From Methanobacterium paludis (GTDB taxonomy: Archaea > Methanobacteriota > Methanobacteria > Methanobacteriales > Methanobacteriaceae): 64,000 bases of DNA. The notes under the pieces are model-generated. The model made no database searches, was not told the origin of the DNA, and saw nothing but the letters and a program-made list of their open reading frames with translations. A program made the translations under genes and the position numbers. Every line of letters begins with the position of its first letter. The first letter of the stretch is position 1. The stretch is from assembly GCF_000214725.1 (NCBI RefSeq), contig NC_015574.1:1-64000 (forward strand), given 5' to 3'. Shown piece by piece: positions 46,633-56,247 of this stretch.

Positions 46633-47748
46633 TTAACGGGACCATCCATATTTGGTCTTTTTCAGGAGATACAAAAAGAAAGGAGCACCTATAAGGGCGG
46701 TTAATACTCCTAGAGGGATTTCCATTGTTGTGACTGTTCTGGCCACATCATCTATTAAAAGCAGGAAGAAAGCCCCTAAAATAACGCTTGCAGGTAAAAG
46801 TACCTTATTATCCGGTCCAACAATCATTCTGGCAACATGGGGTATTACAAGACCAACCCAGGCAATAATGCCGCAAATGCTCACAGCAGATGCAGTTATC
46901 ACGGTACAGCAGACTATTATGATTGCCCTTAACCTTTTAATGTTCACGCCCAGTGTTTGGGCTTCTTCTTTCCCCATGGAAAGAATATTCAGCCTCCACC
47001 GTATTATCAGAAGAATTGCAGTTCCTACCAGTATTGGTAGGCTGGTTAGGAGTACATCCTGATTTGTAACCTTTGCAAGGCTTCCTAGAATCCAGAAAAC
47101 TATGCTCTGCAGCTGTCCTGGGTCTGCCATGTATTTGGTCATGGATAAAAGGGCTGCAAAGAATGTTTCAACTGCTATTCCGCACAGTAACAGGTTCAAG
47201 ATAGATACCCCCTTGAATGATCTGCCCAGGGAGTAGGTTAATGCAACTGCCACCAAACCCCATACAAATGCAGAAAACTGTATCATCATGGCGCTGGCTG
47301 AAAAAAAGATGGCCAGGGCTGCACCAAACCCTGCACCCGCTGAAACACCTAACTTATCGGAGGAGACCAGGGGATTTCTAAATAATCCCTGAAAAGATGC
47401 CCCTGCAATGGATAAAGCAGCCCCAACCATCATAGCGGCCAGTATTCTGGGTAACCGTACCTGGAAGAGAACCGCAGTTGCGGTGGGTGATAAGGTTGAG
47501 TTAACGTGGAATATTTTCGAGGCGAAGGCAGTTAAAACATCCTGTGGGGATATGGGATATTTGCCCATGAGGAAAGAGATGAAAAAGAGGAAGATCAGTG
47601 GAATGACGAGCAGTAAGGTTACATATACTTCATGCTCAGTTATCTTACTCCTGATTTTCACTTCAAATAAGTTAATTCTTCCTTTGAACAGATTCCGAAT
47701 TTTACCTTCGTACAGATTCTTGATTCTCCCCCCAAACAAGATACACAC
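46633..47748 (-). CDS. FecCD/BtuC family ABC importer permease
   Basis: A 371-residue permease with about ten membrane helices and the family signatures RLPRILAAMMVGAALSIAGASFQGLFRNPLV, GVSAGAGFGAALAI and GLVIPHVARMIVGPDNKVLLP. It imports iron-siderophore or cobalamin with the substrate-binding protein encoded eight bases upstream. The N-terminal 35 residues before the first helix are odd, with a basic repeat (GRIKNLYEGKIRNLFKGRINLF) from duplicated DNA; the GTG start at 47748 may be too far upstream, and a GTG near residue 30 is an alternative. The ATPase gene is missing from the cluster. Confidence 0.88.
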   Translation of the reverse strand: MCILFGGRIKNLYEGKIRNLFKGRINLFEVKIRSKITEHEVYVTLLLVIPLIFLFFISFLMGKYPISPQDVLTAFASKIFHVNSTLSPTATAVLFQVRLPRILAAMMVGAALSIAGASFQGLFRNPLVSSDKLGVSAGAGFGAALAIFFSASAMMIQFSAFVWGLVAVALTYSLGRSFKGVSILNLLLCGIAVETFFAALLSMTKYMADPGQLQSIVFWILGSLAKVTNQDVLLTSLPILVGTAILLIIRWRLNILSMGKEEAQTLGVNIKRLRAIIIVCCTVITASAVSICGIIAWVGLVIPHVARMIVGPDNKVLLPASVILGAFFLLLIDDVARTVTTMEIPLGVLTALIGAPFFLYLLKKTKYGWSR

Positions 47749-47755
47749 CCTTTTT

Positions 47756-48811
47756 TTAATCTGTCAATCTTGAATAGTTCAGTATGTTGGATGTTTCTGT
47801 ATCTGTAAGGTTGTAGTGGTAGAAGTCCGAGTAGAACTCTTCTGTAAGGTTTTTCAGGTCCATATTCTTAAATTTGTCCGGATAAAGTACCTTGGCTGTC
47901 CATGCTATCCCAATGATGGTGTTGGCTCCTGGAGGATTTTCAAACCAGCTGAATGGAGATTGGGGAACCAGGTAAACCTGCTTGTTTTTAACAGCGTTCA
48001 CATTCTGCCATAATGAATTTGAGTACACGCTGTTATAGAAAACAGAATCTCCTGTGATTATAACGTCAGGATTCCACTGTAAAACCAGCTCAATTGAAAC
48101 ACCCATACCTCCGCTTTGCACAGGGGACTGGACAACATTCTTACCGCCGCAGATATTGATGAGCTCTGTCTGCGGAGAACCCGGTGCAAAGGTTGTTAAA
48201 CCATCATCACCCTTTGCATAGTAAACTGTTTTCTTCTCAGAGTCAGGTATGGTTGCAACAGTGCTGTTAACCTGGTTTAGGACTTTGTTGTAGAAGTTAA
48301 CCAGTTTTGTGGATTGTTCCTCATCCCCGAGTGTCTTTCCCATAAACTGGATGGCCGACACTATGTTGGTGAGGTTGTTGTCGCCTTCAACGTCCACCAC
48401 AGGGATTCCTCCGAATTTATCCTGTATATTGTTTATGGTATCGTTGTCTCCGCCGTGCCCCATGAAAATCACGTCAGGATTTTGCGACAGTATGGACTCG
48501 TAATTTGCATTTTTGCCTCCACCTAGAACAGGGAGGTTCTGATATTTGGTTGGTACGTACTGGTTTTCTGATTCATTTCTGGAGTCCCAGCCAAGCATCT
48601 TATCTGGAGCAAGCATGTAAAGTATCACGGTACTTGACCCTGCAAGAGAAAAGGTTTTGTTAATTTCAGATGGCACGATCACACTTCTTCCGGCCATATC
48701 AGTAAGCTGTGATTTTCCAGCAGGAACGGCACTATGATAACTGTATACAACCCCAATTAAGGCAACTATGCCCATGATCACAAGTATTAGAACGATTTTT
48801 TGCTTATCCAT
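47756..48811 (-). CDS. ABC importer substrate-binding protein (BtuF/FepB type)
   Basis: A 351-residue extracytoplasmic binding protein. Residues ~5-25 form an N-terminal membrane anchor (IVLILVIMGIVALIGVVYSY, no lipobox Cys). The class III periplasmic-binding fold follows (LTDMAGRSVIVPSEINKTF, SILSQNPDVIFMGHGG, ELVLQWNPDVIITGD, VYLVPQSPFSWFENPPGANT). Substrates of this class are iron chelates, cobalamin or heme; the sequence does not decide. It is the first gene of a two-gene operon with the permease. The upstream region contains an unusually GC-rich patch. Confidence 0.88.
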   Translation of the reverse strand: MDKQKIVLILVIMGIVALIGVVYSYHSAVPAGKSQLTDMAGRSVIVPSEINKTFSLAGSSTVILYMLAPDKMLGWDSRNESENQYVPTKYQNLPVLGGGKNANYESILSQNPDVIFMGHGGDNDTINNIQDKFGGIPVVDVEGDNNLTNIVSAIQFMGKTLGDEEQSTKLVNFYNKVLNQVNSTVATIPDSEKKTVYYAKGDDGLTTFAPGSPQTELINICGGKNVVQSPVQSGGMGVSIELVLQWNPDVIITGDSVFYNSVYSNSLWQNVNAVKNKQVYLVPQSPFSWFENPPGANTIIGIAWTAKVLYPDKFKNMDLKNLTEEFYSDFYHYNLTDTETSNILNYSRLTD

Positions 48812-48929
48812 GAATTACACCCAAGTCTCCAGTCTCATTTAAGGATATTTCACTTTGGGCGATATGGATTAATAAACATATTGTATGTGAACATTATGGC
48901 CTTTGATATCTGCTTTCTGTAATGATTCA

Positions 48930-49010
48930 AATGCAGGTCAGGAATTCGGTGGACTAACTGTGTGAACACAGCGGGCAATAAATCTGCAACTTCAGGTTAC
49001 AACGTTAGAA
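48930..49010. other. GC-rich patch, possible structured RNA leader
   Basis: This stretch is about half G+C in an otherwise strongly AT-rich 475-base intergenic region (48812-49286). It contains the hairpin CTGTG-TGAA-CACAG (about 48960-48973) enclosed by complementary TGCAG (48932) and CTGCA (48988). It lies 120-200 bases upstream of the BtuF-type gene (minus) and 280 bases upstream of the surface-protein gene (plus), so it may be a leader RNA or a separate small RNA. It does not match a cobalamin riboswitch I know. Confidence 0.35.
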
Positions 49011-49286
49011 ACTTTTAGTGAAAAATTTTTTTTATTTTTTTAGAAAAAAAATATCTCAGGTGGAAATAGCATACTAAACTCTTTAAAATCTTTTTTAAAA
49101 TACTATTGAATGAATTTTAGGTTTGGAATTGAGTTTTTTTCCTTGTTGTTTTAATTCAATGTTTAAAATAGTGCAATTTAACCTCCGATAAGTTTAAATA
49201 TTCACTTCGTTGATTTAGTATATTGATTCTTTTTTGAATCACATTGAAGCATAAAAGTTTTAGTAAATTGAAAAGGGAGGTAAGAA

Positions 49287-52200
49287 ATGGTAAAATTGAA
49301 TAAGTTGACTGTTATGCTCATGGTTTTCGCATTATTTTTTTGTATTTCTACTGCGGGGGCTGTGAGCGCGGCGGATGTACCGTCTGTTAATTTCACAAGT
49401 AATGTGACCAACGGCGGTGCACCGCTAAGCGTGCAGTTTAACGACACATCAAACAACAATCCGACCGGTTGGAGTTGGGATTTCGGTGATGGGAATATCA
49501 GCACTGAACAAAATCCCGTGCATAACTACACAAAAGCCGGTAAATACAACGTTAGCTTAACTGCAGGTAATGATGCTGGAAGCAACACAACAACACGGAC
49601 AAATTACATCACTGTTCTGTTAAATGAGGTTTATGTCTCACCAACCGGAAACGACACAACAGGAGACGGAACAGCAACTAATCCATATTCAACAATACAA
49701 AACGGTTTAAATAATGCTGTTGATGGTGGAACAATACATCTGGCAAGTGGAACATACGAAGGAACAGGTAATGTAGGTTTAACCATTGCCAAGAATGTTA
49801 AAATTGTCGGTGCAAGTCAGATGAGCACTATAATAGACGCAAAGAACTCAAATAACATATTCGTCGTTAAATCCGGAGTAAACGTTACAATAACAAACTT
49901 AACACTAGCAAACGGAAACACAACTTATGGTGGTGCTATCTACAATAACGGTACTTTGAATGCAAGTGACTGTACTTTCACAAACAACACTGCAGGTTAT
50001 GGCGGTATAGGTTATGGCGGTGCTATCTCTAATATTGGTACTATCAGTTCTCTAAGCGGCTGTACTTTCACAGGAAACACAGCGGAGGTTTATGGTAGCG
50101 CTATTTACAATTCAGGTACTATTATCTCTTTAAGCGGCTGTACTTTCACAAACAACACTGGAATTAGGTATGGTGGTGCTATCTACAATAGTGGCTCTAT
50201 CACTTCTTTAAGTGGTTGTACTTTTGCAAATAACACTGCAAATGTTTCTGGTGGTGTTATCGATAATAGTGGCACTATTGGTGCTTTGAGTGGCTGTACT
50301 TTCACAAATAACACAGTATCTTTAGATGGTGGTGTTATTGATAATGAGTATAAAGCTACTATCAATTCTGTGAGCGGTTGTACTTTCACAGGCAACAAAG
50401 CAACTAATAATGGTGGTGCTATCTGCAATATGTATGGTACTATTAATTCTTTGAGTGCTTGTACTTTCACAGGAAACACAGCAGGTTATGGCGGTGCTAT
50501 CTTTAATAAGAGCGCTATTGGTACTTTGGGTGGTTGTACGTTCAACAATAACACTGCAACTAATGGTGGTGCTATCTACAATTATATAAGTAATCTTACT
50601 TTGAGTGGTTGTACTTTTACCAATAACACAGCAACTCAAGGCAGTGCTATCTACAATATTGGAAGTAGTGTTAGTACTGCTACTACTACTGTGCATTTCA
50701 GCTCCTTTGTAAATAACACTGCAACCGATGGTAGTACTATTTACAGTTCTTTAGGTACAGTGAATGCCCAGAATAATTGGTGGGGATCCAATAACATTCC
50801 ATCAAGCCAGGTTAATGGTGCTGTGGATTACAGCAACTGGTTGTACATGACTATAACAGTTAATCCTACTGCTGTTGATGGTAGTGCTGGTAATGTGACA
50901 GTTAGTTTCAACAATGTGTATGATGGAGCTACTTTGACAAATATTGACCCTGCAAATGGCCATATCCCAGATGGTGGTGTTGTTAATTTCAGCGGCTCAT
51001 CAGTAGCTTTTAATCCGGTAACAGCAGTTACCCATAATGGTACTGCAACAACTGCATTTACAGCAAGTGATACTAGTATGCCTATTCATGCAACGGCGGA
51101 CAGTCAAACAGTTTCAACATACATAAACGGGATAAGTACTATGATTTCAGTTGGTAATGTAACTGGTTTTAATGGTGAAATTGTGAATTTAACTGCTACA
51201 TTGGCTTCCACCAGTGGTACAAGGTTATCTGGTCAGAATGTAACATTTACTGTGAATGGAACCAGTTATAATGCTACAACTGATGATAATGGAGTAGCTA
51301 CGTTACGTTACACCATCACAGAATCTCTAGGAACATACAATATAACAGCTAGTTTCGCTGGTAGTACGCCCTATGGGGATTGTAATGGAATGAACTATCT
51401 CGTTGTTTTATTGAAGGATGTTTATGTTTCACCAATTGGAAGTGACACGACAGGTGATGGTACAGAAAGTAATTCATATGCTACAATACAAAAAGCCTTG
51501 AACGATGTTATTCCAAATGGCACAATACATTTACTACCTGGAACCTATACTGGAACTGGTAATAAATGTTTAACAATCACTAAAAATGTTAACATTATCG
51601 GTGCAGGTCAGACAAGCACCATAATAAATGCACAAGGTTTAAATAACATATTCACTGTTAATTCGGGAGTAAAAGTTACAATAGCTAACTTAACATTTGC
51701 AAACGGAAACACAACTTATGGTGGTGCTATCTACAATAACGGTGCTTTAAATGTGAGTAATTGTACTTTCACAAACAACACAGTAACTAACGGTAATGGT
51801 GGTGCTATCTACAATGCAGGTACTATCACTTCTTTAAGTGGTTGTACTTTCACAGGTAACACTGCAACAGCGTCTAGTAATGGGGGCAACGGTGGTGCCA
51901 TCTTCACTACAGGTACTATTAGTTCTTTGAGCGGCTGTGCTTTCACAAACAACGCTGCACCCAATGTTAGTGGTGGTGCTATTTACAATAATGGTGGTAC
52001 TATTAGTTCTTTAAGTGGTTGTACGTTCGCTAATAACACTGCAAAGGCTTCTAGTGGTGCTATCTACAATGCCGGTACTATCACATCTTTAATTGCTTGT
52101 ACTTTCACAGGCAACAATGCGACTCAAGGTGGTGCTATCTACAATAATAAGGGGAATAATATTACGTGGAGTGGCTGCACTTTAACAGGTAACACAGCAA

Positions 52201-54422
52201 CTTATGGTGGTGCTATCTACAATATGGGTAACATGAATGTGGGTGGCTGTACTTTCACAGGCAACAATGCAACTAACATGGGTGGTGCTATTTACAATAA
52301 TGGAGGGACCAGTAGTCTTACTGTGCATTTCAGTTCTTTTGTAAATAACACTGCACTCACTGGTAGTGCTGTTTACCGTTCTGTTGGCACTGTAAATGCC
52401 ACGAATAACTGGTGGGGATCCAATAACAGTCCTTCAAACCAGGTTTATGGTACTGCGAACACTTATTACAGTAACTGGTTGTACATGACTATAACAGTTA
52501 ATCCTGCTGCCGATGGTAATATTGATGCTGTGATGGTTAGTTTTAATAATGTTTGCAATGGAACTAATATAACCAGTTTTGACCCTGTCAATGGCCATAT
52601 TCCAGATGGTACTGTTGTAAGTTTCAACAGCACAACTGGATCCCTTGATCCTGTAATAACATTCACCACAAATGGTACGGCAACTACAACCTTTACATCA
52701 GCAACTGCTGGTAATTGTGTTATTAATGCAACAACTAACAATCAAACAATTTCAATAGGTCTCACTGTTCCGTTGAGTGTATCTGCTAATATAGCAAGTG
52801 GTTTCTATAATACTGGTCAAAGTGTTGTTTTAACAGCGAATGATGATAATGCGACCATTTATTATTCTGTTAATGGTAGTGCTCTTACCAAATATACTAG
52901 TCCAATTAGTATAGACTCCACTAACACATTATCTTACATTGCAATGGATTCAATCAATAGTTTATATAGCCCTATATACACACAGACCTACACTATAGAC
53001 GCTAAAGCACCTACAGTAACTGCTAATACGACTACATGTATTTTTAATACCACTCAAAACGTGAATTTGACTGCAACAGATGATACAAGTACTACAATTT
53101 ATTATACAACTGATGATAGTGATCCTCAGACAAGCAGTACTAGAATCTTTTATACTGGTACAATCACCATAAGCAACACAACCACGCTTAAATACAGTGC
53201 AGTGGATGCTGCGGGTAATTGGGCAACGCCACAAACGCAGATATACACGATTGATACTATCCCCCCGACGGTAACAGTGAATGAGACCACGGGAATGTAT
53301 AATACTAATCAAAGTGTCACTTTGACGGCGACGGATGATACAAACACCACGATTTATTACACCACAGATGGAAGTGATCCAACAGTTGATGGTACGGTTT
53401 ACACAGTTCCTATCACTGTGGGCAATACAACGTTGAGGTATGCTGCTGTGGATGCTGCGGGTAATGTGAGTCCGATTTACACTCAAAACTACGCTATTGA
53501 CACTGCGGTGCCTACTGTGAAGGTTGTGGATCCTGCAAGCAGTGCAGTTAATGTGGCTGTGAACAAGGTGATTAAGGTCACCTTCAGTGAGGCTATCAAA
53601 CTTGGTAATAGTTGGATCGAGCTTGTTAGCAGTAATGGAACTTCTATACCTATCAGCTGGTCTATCAATGGTAGTGTGTTGACTGTAACAGCTGACAGCA
53701 CGTTAGCTCATGGTGTTAAGTACACGTTGCTCATTCATACGGGTAGTGTGACTGATTTGGCTGGTAACAATGTGGCTGGTTATGTGTCTCGTTTCACTAC
53801 CAGTACGGATGTTACGGTGCCTGCTGTGAAAACTGTGGACCCTACAAACAACGCTGTGAATGTGGCTGCAAATAAGGTGATCAAGGTTACCTTCAGTGAA
53901 GCCATCAAAGCCGGTAACAGCTGGATTGAACTTGTAAATAATAATGGTACGGTTGTGCCGAGCACATGGTCTATTAGTGGTAATGTTTTAACCATAAAAG
54001 CTAACAGCACGTTAACGCATGGTGTTAAGTACATGGTACTTATTCACACGGGTAGTGTAACAGATTTAGCTGGTAACAGTGTGAAAGGATACGTGTCCCG
54101 ATTCACTGTGGACACTGTTGCACCGACTGTGAAAACAGTTGACCCAGTAAGCAATGCTTTGAAAGTTGCCACGAGTAAGGTGATTAAGGTCACCTTCAGT
54201 GAAGCTATCAAAGCAGGTAACGGTTCAATTGAACTTGTTAGCAGTAATGGTACGGTGGTGCCGGTTAAATGCTCTGTTAGTGGTAGTGTGTTAACCATAA
54301 CACCTAGCAGTGCCCTGAGTAAGGGAGTTAAGTACATGGTACTTATTCATACGGGTAGTGTGACTGATCTGGCTGGTAACAACGTAGCAGGTTATGTAAC
54401 TCGTTTCACAACAACAGCATAA
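49287..54422 (+). CDS. Giant adhesin-like surface protein (PKD, parallel beta-helix, Ig-like domains)
   Basis: A 1711-residue secreted protein. Residues 1-30 are a signal peptide (ending GAVSAAD), then a PKD domain at ~31-113 (GWSWDFGDGNISTEQNP). Two parallel beta-helix modules follow at ~115-540 and ~712-1080, each opening VYVSPxGxDTTGDGT and packed with Pmp-type GGAIYN/SLSGCTFTNNT repeats. Chitobiase-type domains lie at ~1165-1400 (TIYYTTDGSDPT). Three SbsA/Big_5 Ig-like domains of ~100 residues end the protein (~1405-1711). There is no C-terminal membrane helix or sorting motif. The ribosome site is GGGAGGT. It is probably involved in cell-surface adhesion. Confidence 0.9.
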   Translation: MVKLNKLTVMLMVFALFFCISTAGAVSAADVPSVNFTSNVTNGGAPLSVQFNDTSNNNPTGWSWDFGDGNISTEQNPVHNYTKAGKYNVSLTAGNDAGSNTTTRTNYITVLLNEVYVSPTGNDTTGDGTATNPYSTIQNGLNNAVDGGTIHLASGTYEGTGNVGLTIAKNVKIVGASQMSTIIDAKNSNNIFVVKSGVNVTITNLTLANGNTTYGGAIYNNGTLNASDCTFTNNTAGYGGIGYGGAISNIGTISSLSGCTFTGNTAEVYGSAIYNSGTIISLSGCTFTNNTGIRYGGAIYNSGSITSLSGCTFANNTANVSGGVIDNSGTIGALSGCTFTNNTVSLDGGVIDNEYKATINSVSGCTFTGNKATNNGGAICNMYGTINSLSACTFTGNTAGYGGAIFNKSAIGTLGGCTFNNNTATNGGAIYNYISNLTLSGCTFTNNTATQGSAIYNIGSSVSTATTTVHFSSFVNNTATDGSTIYSSLGTVNAQNNWWGSNNIPSSQVNGAVDYSNWLYMTITVNPTAVDGSAGNVTVSFNNVYDGATLTNIDPANGHIPDGGVVNFSGSSVAFNPVTAVTHNGTATTAFTASDTSMPIHATADSQTVSTYINGISTMISVGNVTGFNGEIVNLTATLASTSGTRLSGQNVTFTVNGTSYNATTDDNGVATLRYTITESLGTYNITASFAGSTPYGDCNGMNYLVVLLKDVYVSPIGSDTTGDGTESNSYATIQKALNDVIPNGTIHLLPGTYTGTGNKCLTITKNVNIIGAGQTSTIINAQGLNNIFTVNSGVKVTIANLTFANGNTTYGGAIYNNGALNVSNCTFTNNTVTNGNGGAIYNAGTITSLSGCTFTGNTATASSNGGNGGAIFTTGTISSLSGCAFTNNAAPNVSGGAIYNNGGTISSLSGCTFANNTAKASSGAIYNAGTITSLIACTFTGNNATQGGAIYNNKGNNITWSGCTLTGNTATYGGAIYNMGNMNVGGCTFTGNNATNMGGAIYNNGGTSSLTVHFSSFVNNTALTGSAVYRSVGTVNATNNWWGSNNSPSNQVYGTANTYYSNWLYMTITVNPAADGNIDAVMVSFNNVCNGTNITSFDPVNGHIPDGTVVSFNSTTGSLDPVITFTTNGTATTTFTSATAGNCVINATTNNQTISIGLTVPLSVSANIASGFYNTGQSVVLTANDDNATIYYSVNGSALTKYTSPISIDSTNTLSYIAMDSINSLYSPIYTQTYTIDAKAPTVTANTTTCIFNTTQNVNLTATDDTSTTIYYTTDDSDPQTSSTRIFYTGTITISNTTTLKYSAVDAAGNWATPQTQIYTIDTIPPTVTVNETTGMYNTNQSVTLTATDDTNTTIYYTTDGSDPTVDGTVYTVPITVGNTTLRYAAVDAAGNVSPIYTQNYAIDTAVPTVKVVDPASSAVNVAVNKVIKVTFSEAIKLGNSWIELVSSNGTSIPISWSINGSVLTVTADSTLAHGVKYTLLIHTGSVTDLAGNNVAGYVSRFTTSTDVTVPAVKTVDPTNNAVNVAANKVIKVTFSEAIKAGNSWIELVNNNGTVVPSTWSISGNVLTIKANSTLTHGVKYMVLIHTGSVTDLAGNSVKGYVSRFTVDTVAPTVKTVDPVSNALKVATSKVIKVTFSEAIKAGNGSIELVSSNGTVVPVKCSVSGSVLTITPSSALSKGVKYMVLIHTGSVTDLAGNNVAGYVTRFTTTA

Positions 54423-54436
54423 AAAAGTCTTCAAAT

Positions 54437-54462
54437 CTCTTTTTTATTTTTTTTATTTTTTT
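54437..54462 (+). terminator. Oligo-T terminator of the giant surface protein
   Basis: Three runs of T (six, eight and seven) broken by single A's begin about 15 bases after the stop, the usual archaeal oligo-T terminator. A near-identical element follows the second surface-protein gene at 61225. Confidence 0.65.
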
Positions 54463-54589
54463 AACAACTCCTGATCAGTATAAATAAATTTTTAGATTAA
54501 TTCATTCTATATTCAATTAAACTTCTCTAAACTTCTGATTTTTAATAAAACCTTATAATAATGGTTTTTGTCACGGTTCTGCCACAACC

Positions 54590-54619
54590 GATACGTATAT
54601 ATTTCCATTTCGCATAGTT
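54590..54619 (+). promoter_or_regulatory. Shared 30-bp promoter element, copy A (hdrCBA)
   Basis: The element starts GATACGTATATATT, continues TCCATTTCGCATAGTT and is followed by TCGTATAG. It contains a TATA-like core and lies 111 bases before the hdrC start. It matches the copy at 63259-63288 at 27 of 30 positions and the copy at 61574-61603 at 22 of 30, with no gaps. The TTCG and TTCGTA words recall half sites of methanogen redox regulators such as MsvR, but I cannot confirm this. Confidence 0.7.
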
Positions 54620-54700
54620 TCGTATAGTCAAAGGTCTGCAAAATCCATTAAGATCCGCCAATCCAACAGGAACTCAAAAAAAATAAAGAGTGAAAAAATA

Positions 54701-55318
54701 ATGCTAAAAGATGATAACACACATAAACCTCCTTTAAGTGGGAGCATCCACCGCATAATTAAAAGAGATAAAAATGGTATAAAGGACATCAGGTTTAAAA
54801 AGAGTGGATTTAAAAAATGTATACAGTGCGGCCGCTGCACAGCAAGCTGCCCTGCAGCATACCTGTACCCAGACTACAAGCCCAGAGACATGATGAGACG
54901 ATTCATGTTCGATGACATCCACTCTCCTGAGGTGAAAGCATTGATCTGGAAGTGCGGGCAGTGCTACTCCTGCAGGGCAAGATGTCCCAGAAACTGCAAG
55001 GCAGTTCTTGGTGTACAGGCACTCCAAACAAGATCAGTTTTAGAAGGAGATGCACCATCTGAAATCATGGACCTCTCCAAAAAACTTAAAAACAACCTTC
55101 ACTTGAGGGGTGAAACATTTTTACCATCCCTGATGGACCCTGAGATTCTTAAAGAGTTTGGGGAAAAAACCTACAAACGCTGCAGAAACAACAGCTCAAA
55201 AAGGGAATATCTGGGATACAAAAAAGACGACGCAAGGAGAATACCAATTCCCAAAGAATCCCTCGAAGAAATACGTGAAATAATGAAGCTCACAGGATTC
55301 ATGGAGGATGTAAAATGA
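54701..55318 (+). CDS. hdrC: Heterodisulfide reductase subunit C paralogue
   Basis: A 205-residue HdrC-type protein with two intact [4Fe-4S] motifs, CIQCGRCTASCP (near residue 40) and CGQCYSCRARCP (near 87). In Hdr complexes HdrC passes electrons between HdrA and HdrB. It is the first gene of a hdrC-hdrB-hdrA operon, with a 4-base ATGA overlap to hdrB. At 205 residues it is somewhat longer than housekeeping HdrC, with an extra Lys/Arg-rich C-terminal part. The divergent partners suggest an accessory set rather than the main CoM-CoB reductase. Confidence 0.9.
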   Translation: MLKDDNTHKPPLSGSIHRIIKRDKNGIKDIRFKKSGFKKCIQCGRCTASCPAAYLYPDYKPRDMMRRFMFDDIHSPEVKALIWKCGQCYSCRARCPRNCKAVLGVQALQTRSVLEGDAPSEIMDLSKKLKNNLHLRGETFLPSLMDPEILKEFGEKTYKRCRNNSSKREYLGYKKDDARRIPIPKESLEEIREIMKLTGFMEDVK

Positions 55319-56247
55319 GTCAAGAAGAACTTCCACCCGTACCAACGGACCATTACTACCTGTTCAAAAGCTGCATTGCAGGATCGGTGTATCCCGGCAT
55401 AGAAATTTCCATTAGATATATACTCGACAGCATAAGGGCAGATTACACGGATGACCCACGCCAGTCATCATGCACAGGATTTGCAGTTCATGAGGGAGTT
55501 GTGCCCCCTGAAACAAACATGGCCCTTAACGCCCGCAACCTTTCACTTGCAGCGGAATCTGACAACTCCAACATCCTATGCACCTGCCCAACCTCCTACA
55601 GCAACCTTAAAGACTGTAAAAAGTTACTATCAAAGGAAGAAAAACTGGAAAAACAGGTTAAAGATGTAATGGAAAAAGTAGGCATCTCCTACGATATAAA
55701 TCCTGAGATAAATCATGTTTCAGATGTTTTCTTAGTAAAGGTGGAGGATATTCTGAAAAAAGCAATTTACTCCCTTTCAGGTGTAAGGGCAGTCACACAC
55801 CATGCCTGCCACTACTCAAAATTCTTTTTCAAGGACGTTAGATCTGGAACCTTTGAAAAACCAACAGTACTGGATGAAACCATTAAACGGTTTGGTTGTG
55901 AGGTTTTAGATTACTCTGAACAGTTTTTATGCTGTGGAAGCGGTTTAAGACGTTCCATCATCGAAAGAGATTATCCACGCGAAATTCTGAGGAGGAAGTT
56001 TGCAAGCATAGCAGAGGTTGAACCAGACCTTATTGTAACACAGTGCCCTGAATGCACCTTCAACCTTGAGTACTACCAGAAATCCCTGTTTGATGAACTT
56101 GGAATCCCTGAAGAAATACCTGTACTTTACATATCTGAGCTACTGGCGCTTTTACTTGGAGCAAACCCCCAGGATATTGGAATTGACATGCACGCAGTTC
56201 CTGTGGAACCATTCCTTGAAAAATTTGGAATAGGAGTGGGAAAATGA
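55315..56247 (+). CDS. hdrB: Heterodisulfide reductase subunit B paralogue with degenerate first CCG site
   Basis: A 310-residue HdrB-type protein. HdrB normally binds two non-cubane [4Fe-4S] clusters through two CCG domains and reduces the CoM-S-S-CoB disulfide. The second site looks complete: HHACHYS (near 169), LCCGSG (near 207-208) and QCPEC (near 245-248). The first is altered: Cys20 remains, the CCG pair reads Ser52-Cys53-Thr-Gly, and the CPxC motif reads CPTS (Cys91, Ser94), with an extra Cys89. One cluster is therefore probably lost or re-ligated. It overlaps both neighbours by four bases (ATGA). Confidence 0.88.
   Translation: MSQEELPPVPTDHYYLFKSCIAGSVYPGIEISIRYILDSIRADYTDDPRQSSCTGFAVHEGVVPPETNMALNARNLSLAAESDNSNILCTCPTSYSNLKDCKKLLSKEEKLEKQVKDVMEKVGISYDINPEINHVSDVFLVKVEDILKKAIYSLSGVRAVTHHACHYSKFFFKDVRSGTFEKPTVLDETIKRFGCEVLDYSEQFLCCGSGLRRSIIERDYPREILRRKFASIAEVEPDLIVTQCPECTFNLEYYQKSLFDELGIPEEIPVLYISELLALLLGANPQDIGIDMHAVPVEPFLEKFGIGVGK

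Noticed and set aside
46448..46645. Minus-strand 65-codon ORF after the BtuC-type permease
   Set aside because: It begins inside the permease gene, has no ribosome site of its own and its composition (many Trp, Phe, Lys) looks like translated AT-rich intergenic DNA.
48930..49010. Cobalamin riboswitch for the BtuF-type gene
   Set aside because: The conserved B12-box features are not recognisable; kept only as a GC-rich patch of unknown meaning.
50183..53486. Several long antisense ORFs inside the giant surface protein
   Set aside because: They arise from the repetitive codon pattern of the beta-helix and Ig-like repeats; no ribosome sites or protein-like features.
49287..54422. Possible transposon or phage origin of the repeat-rich surface gene
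   Set aside because: No transposase, integrase, terminal repeats or target duplication found; the domain set is typical of methanogen adhesin-like proteins.
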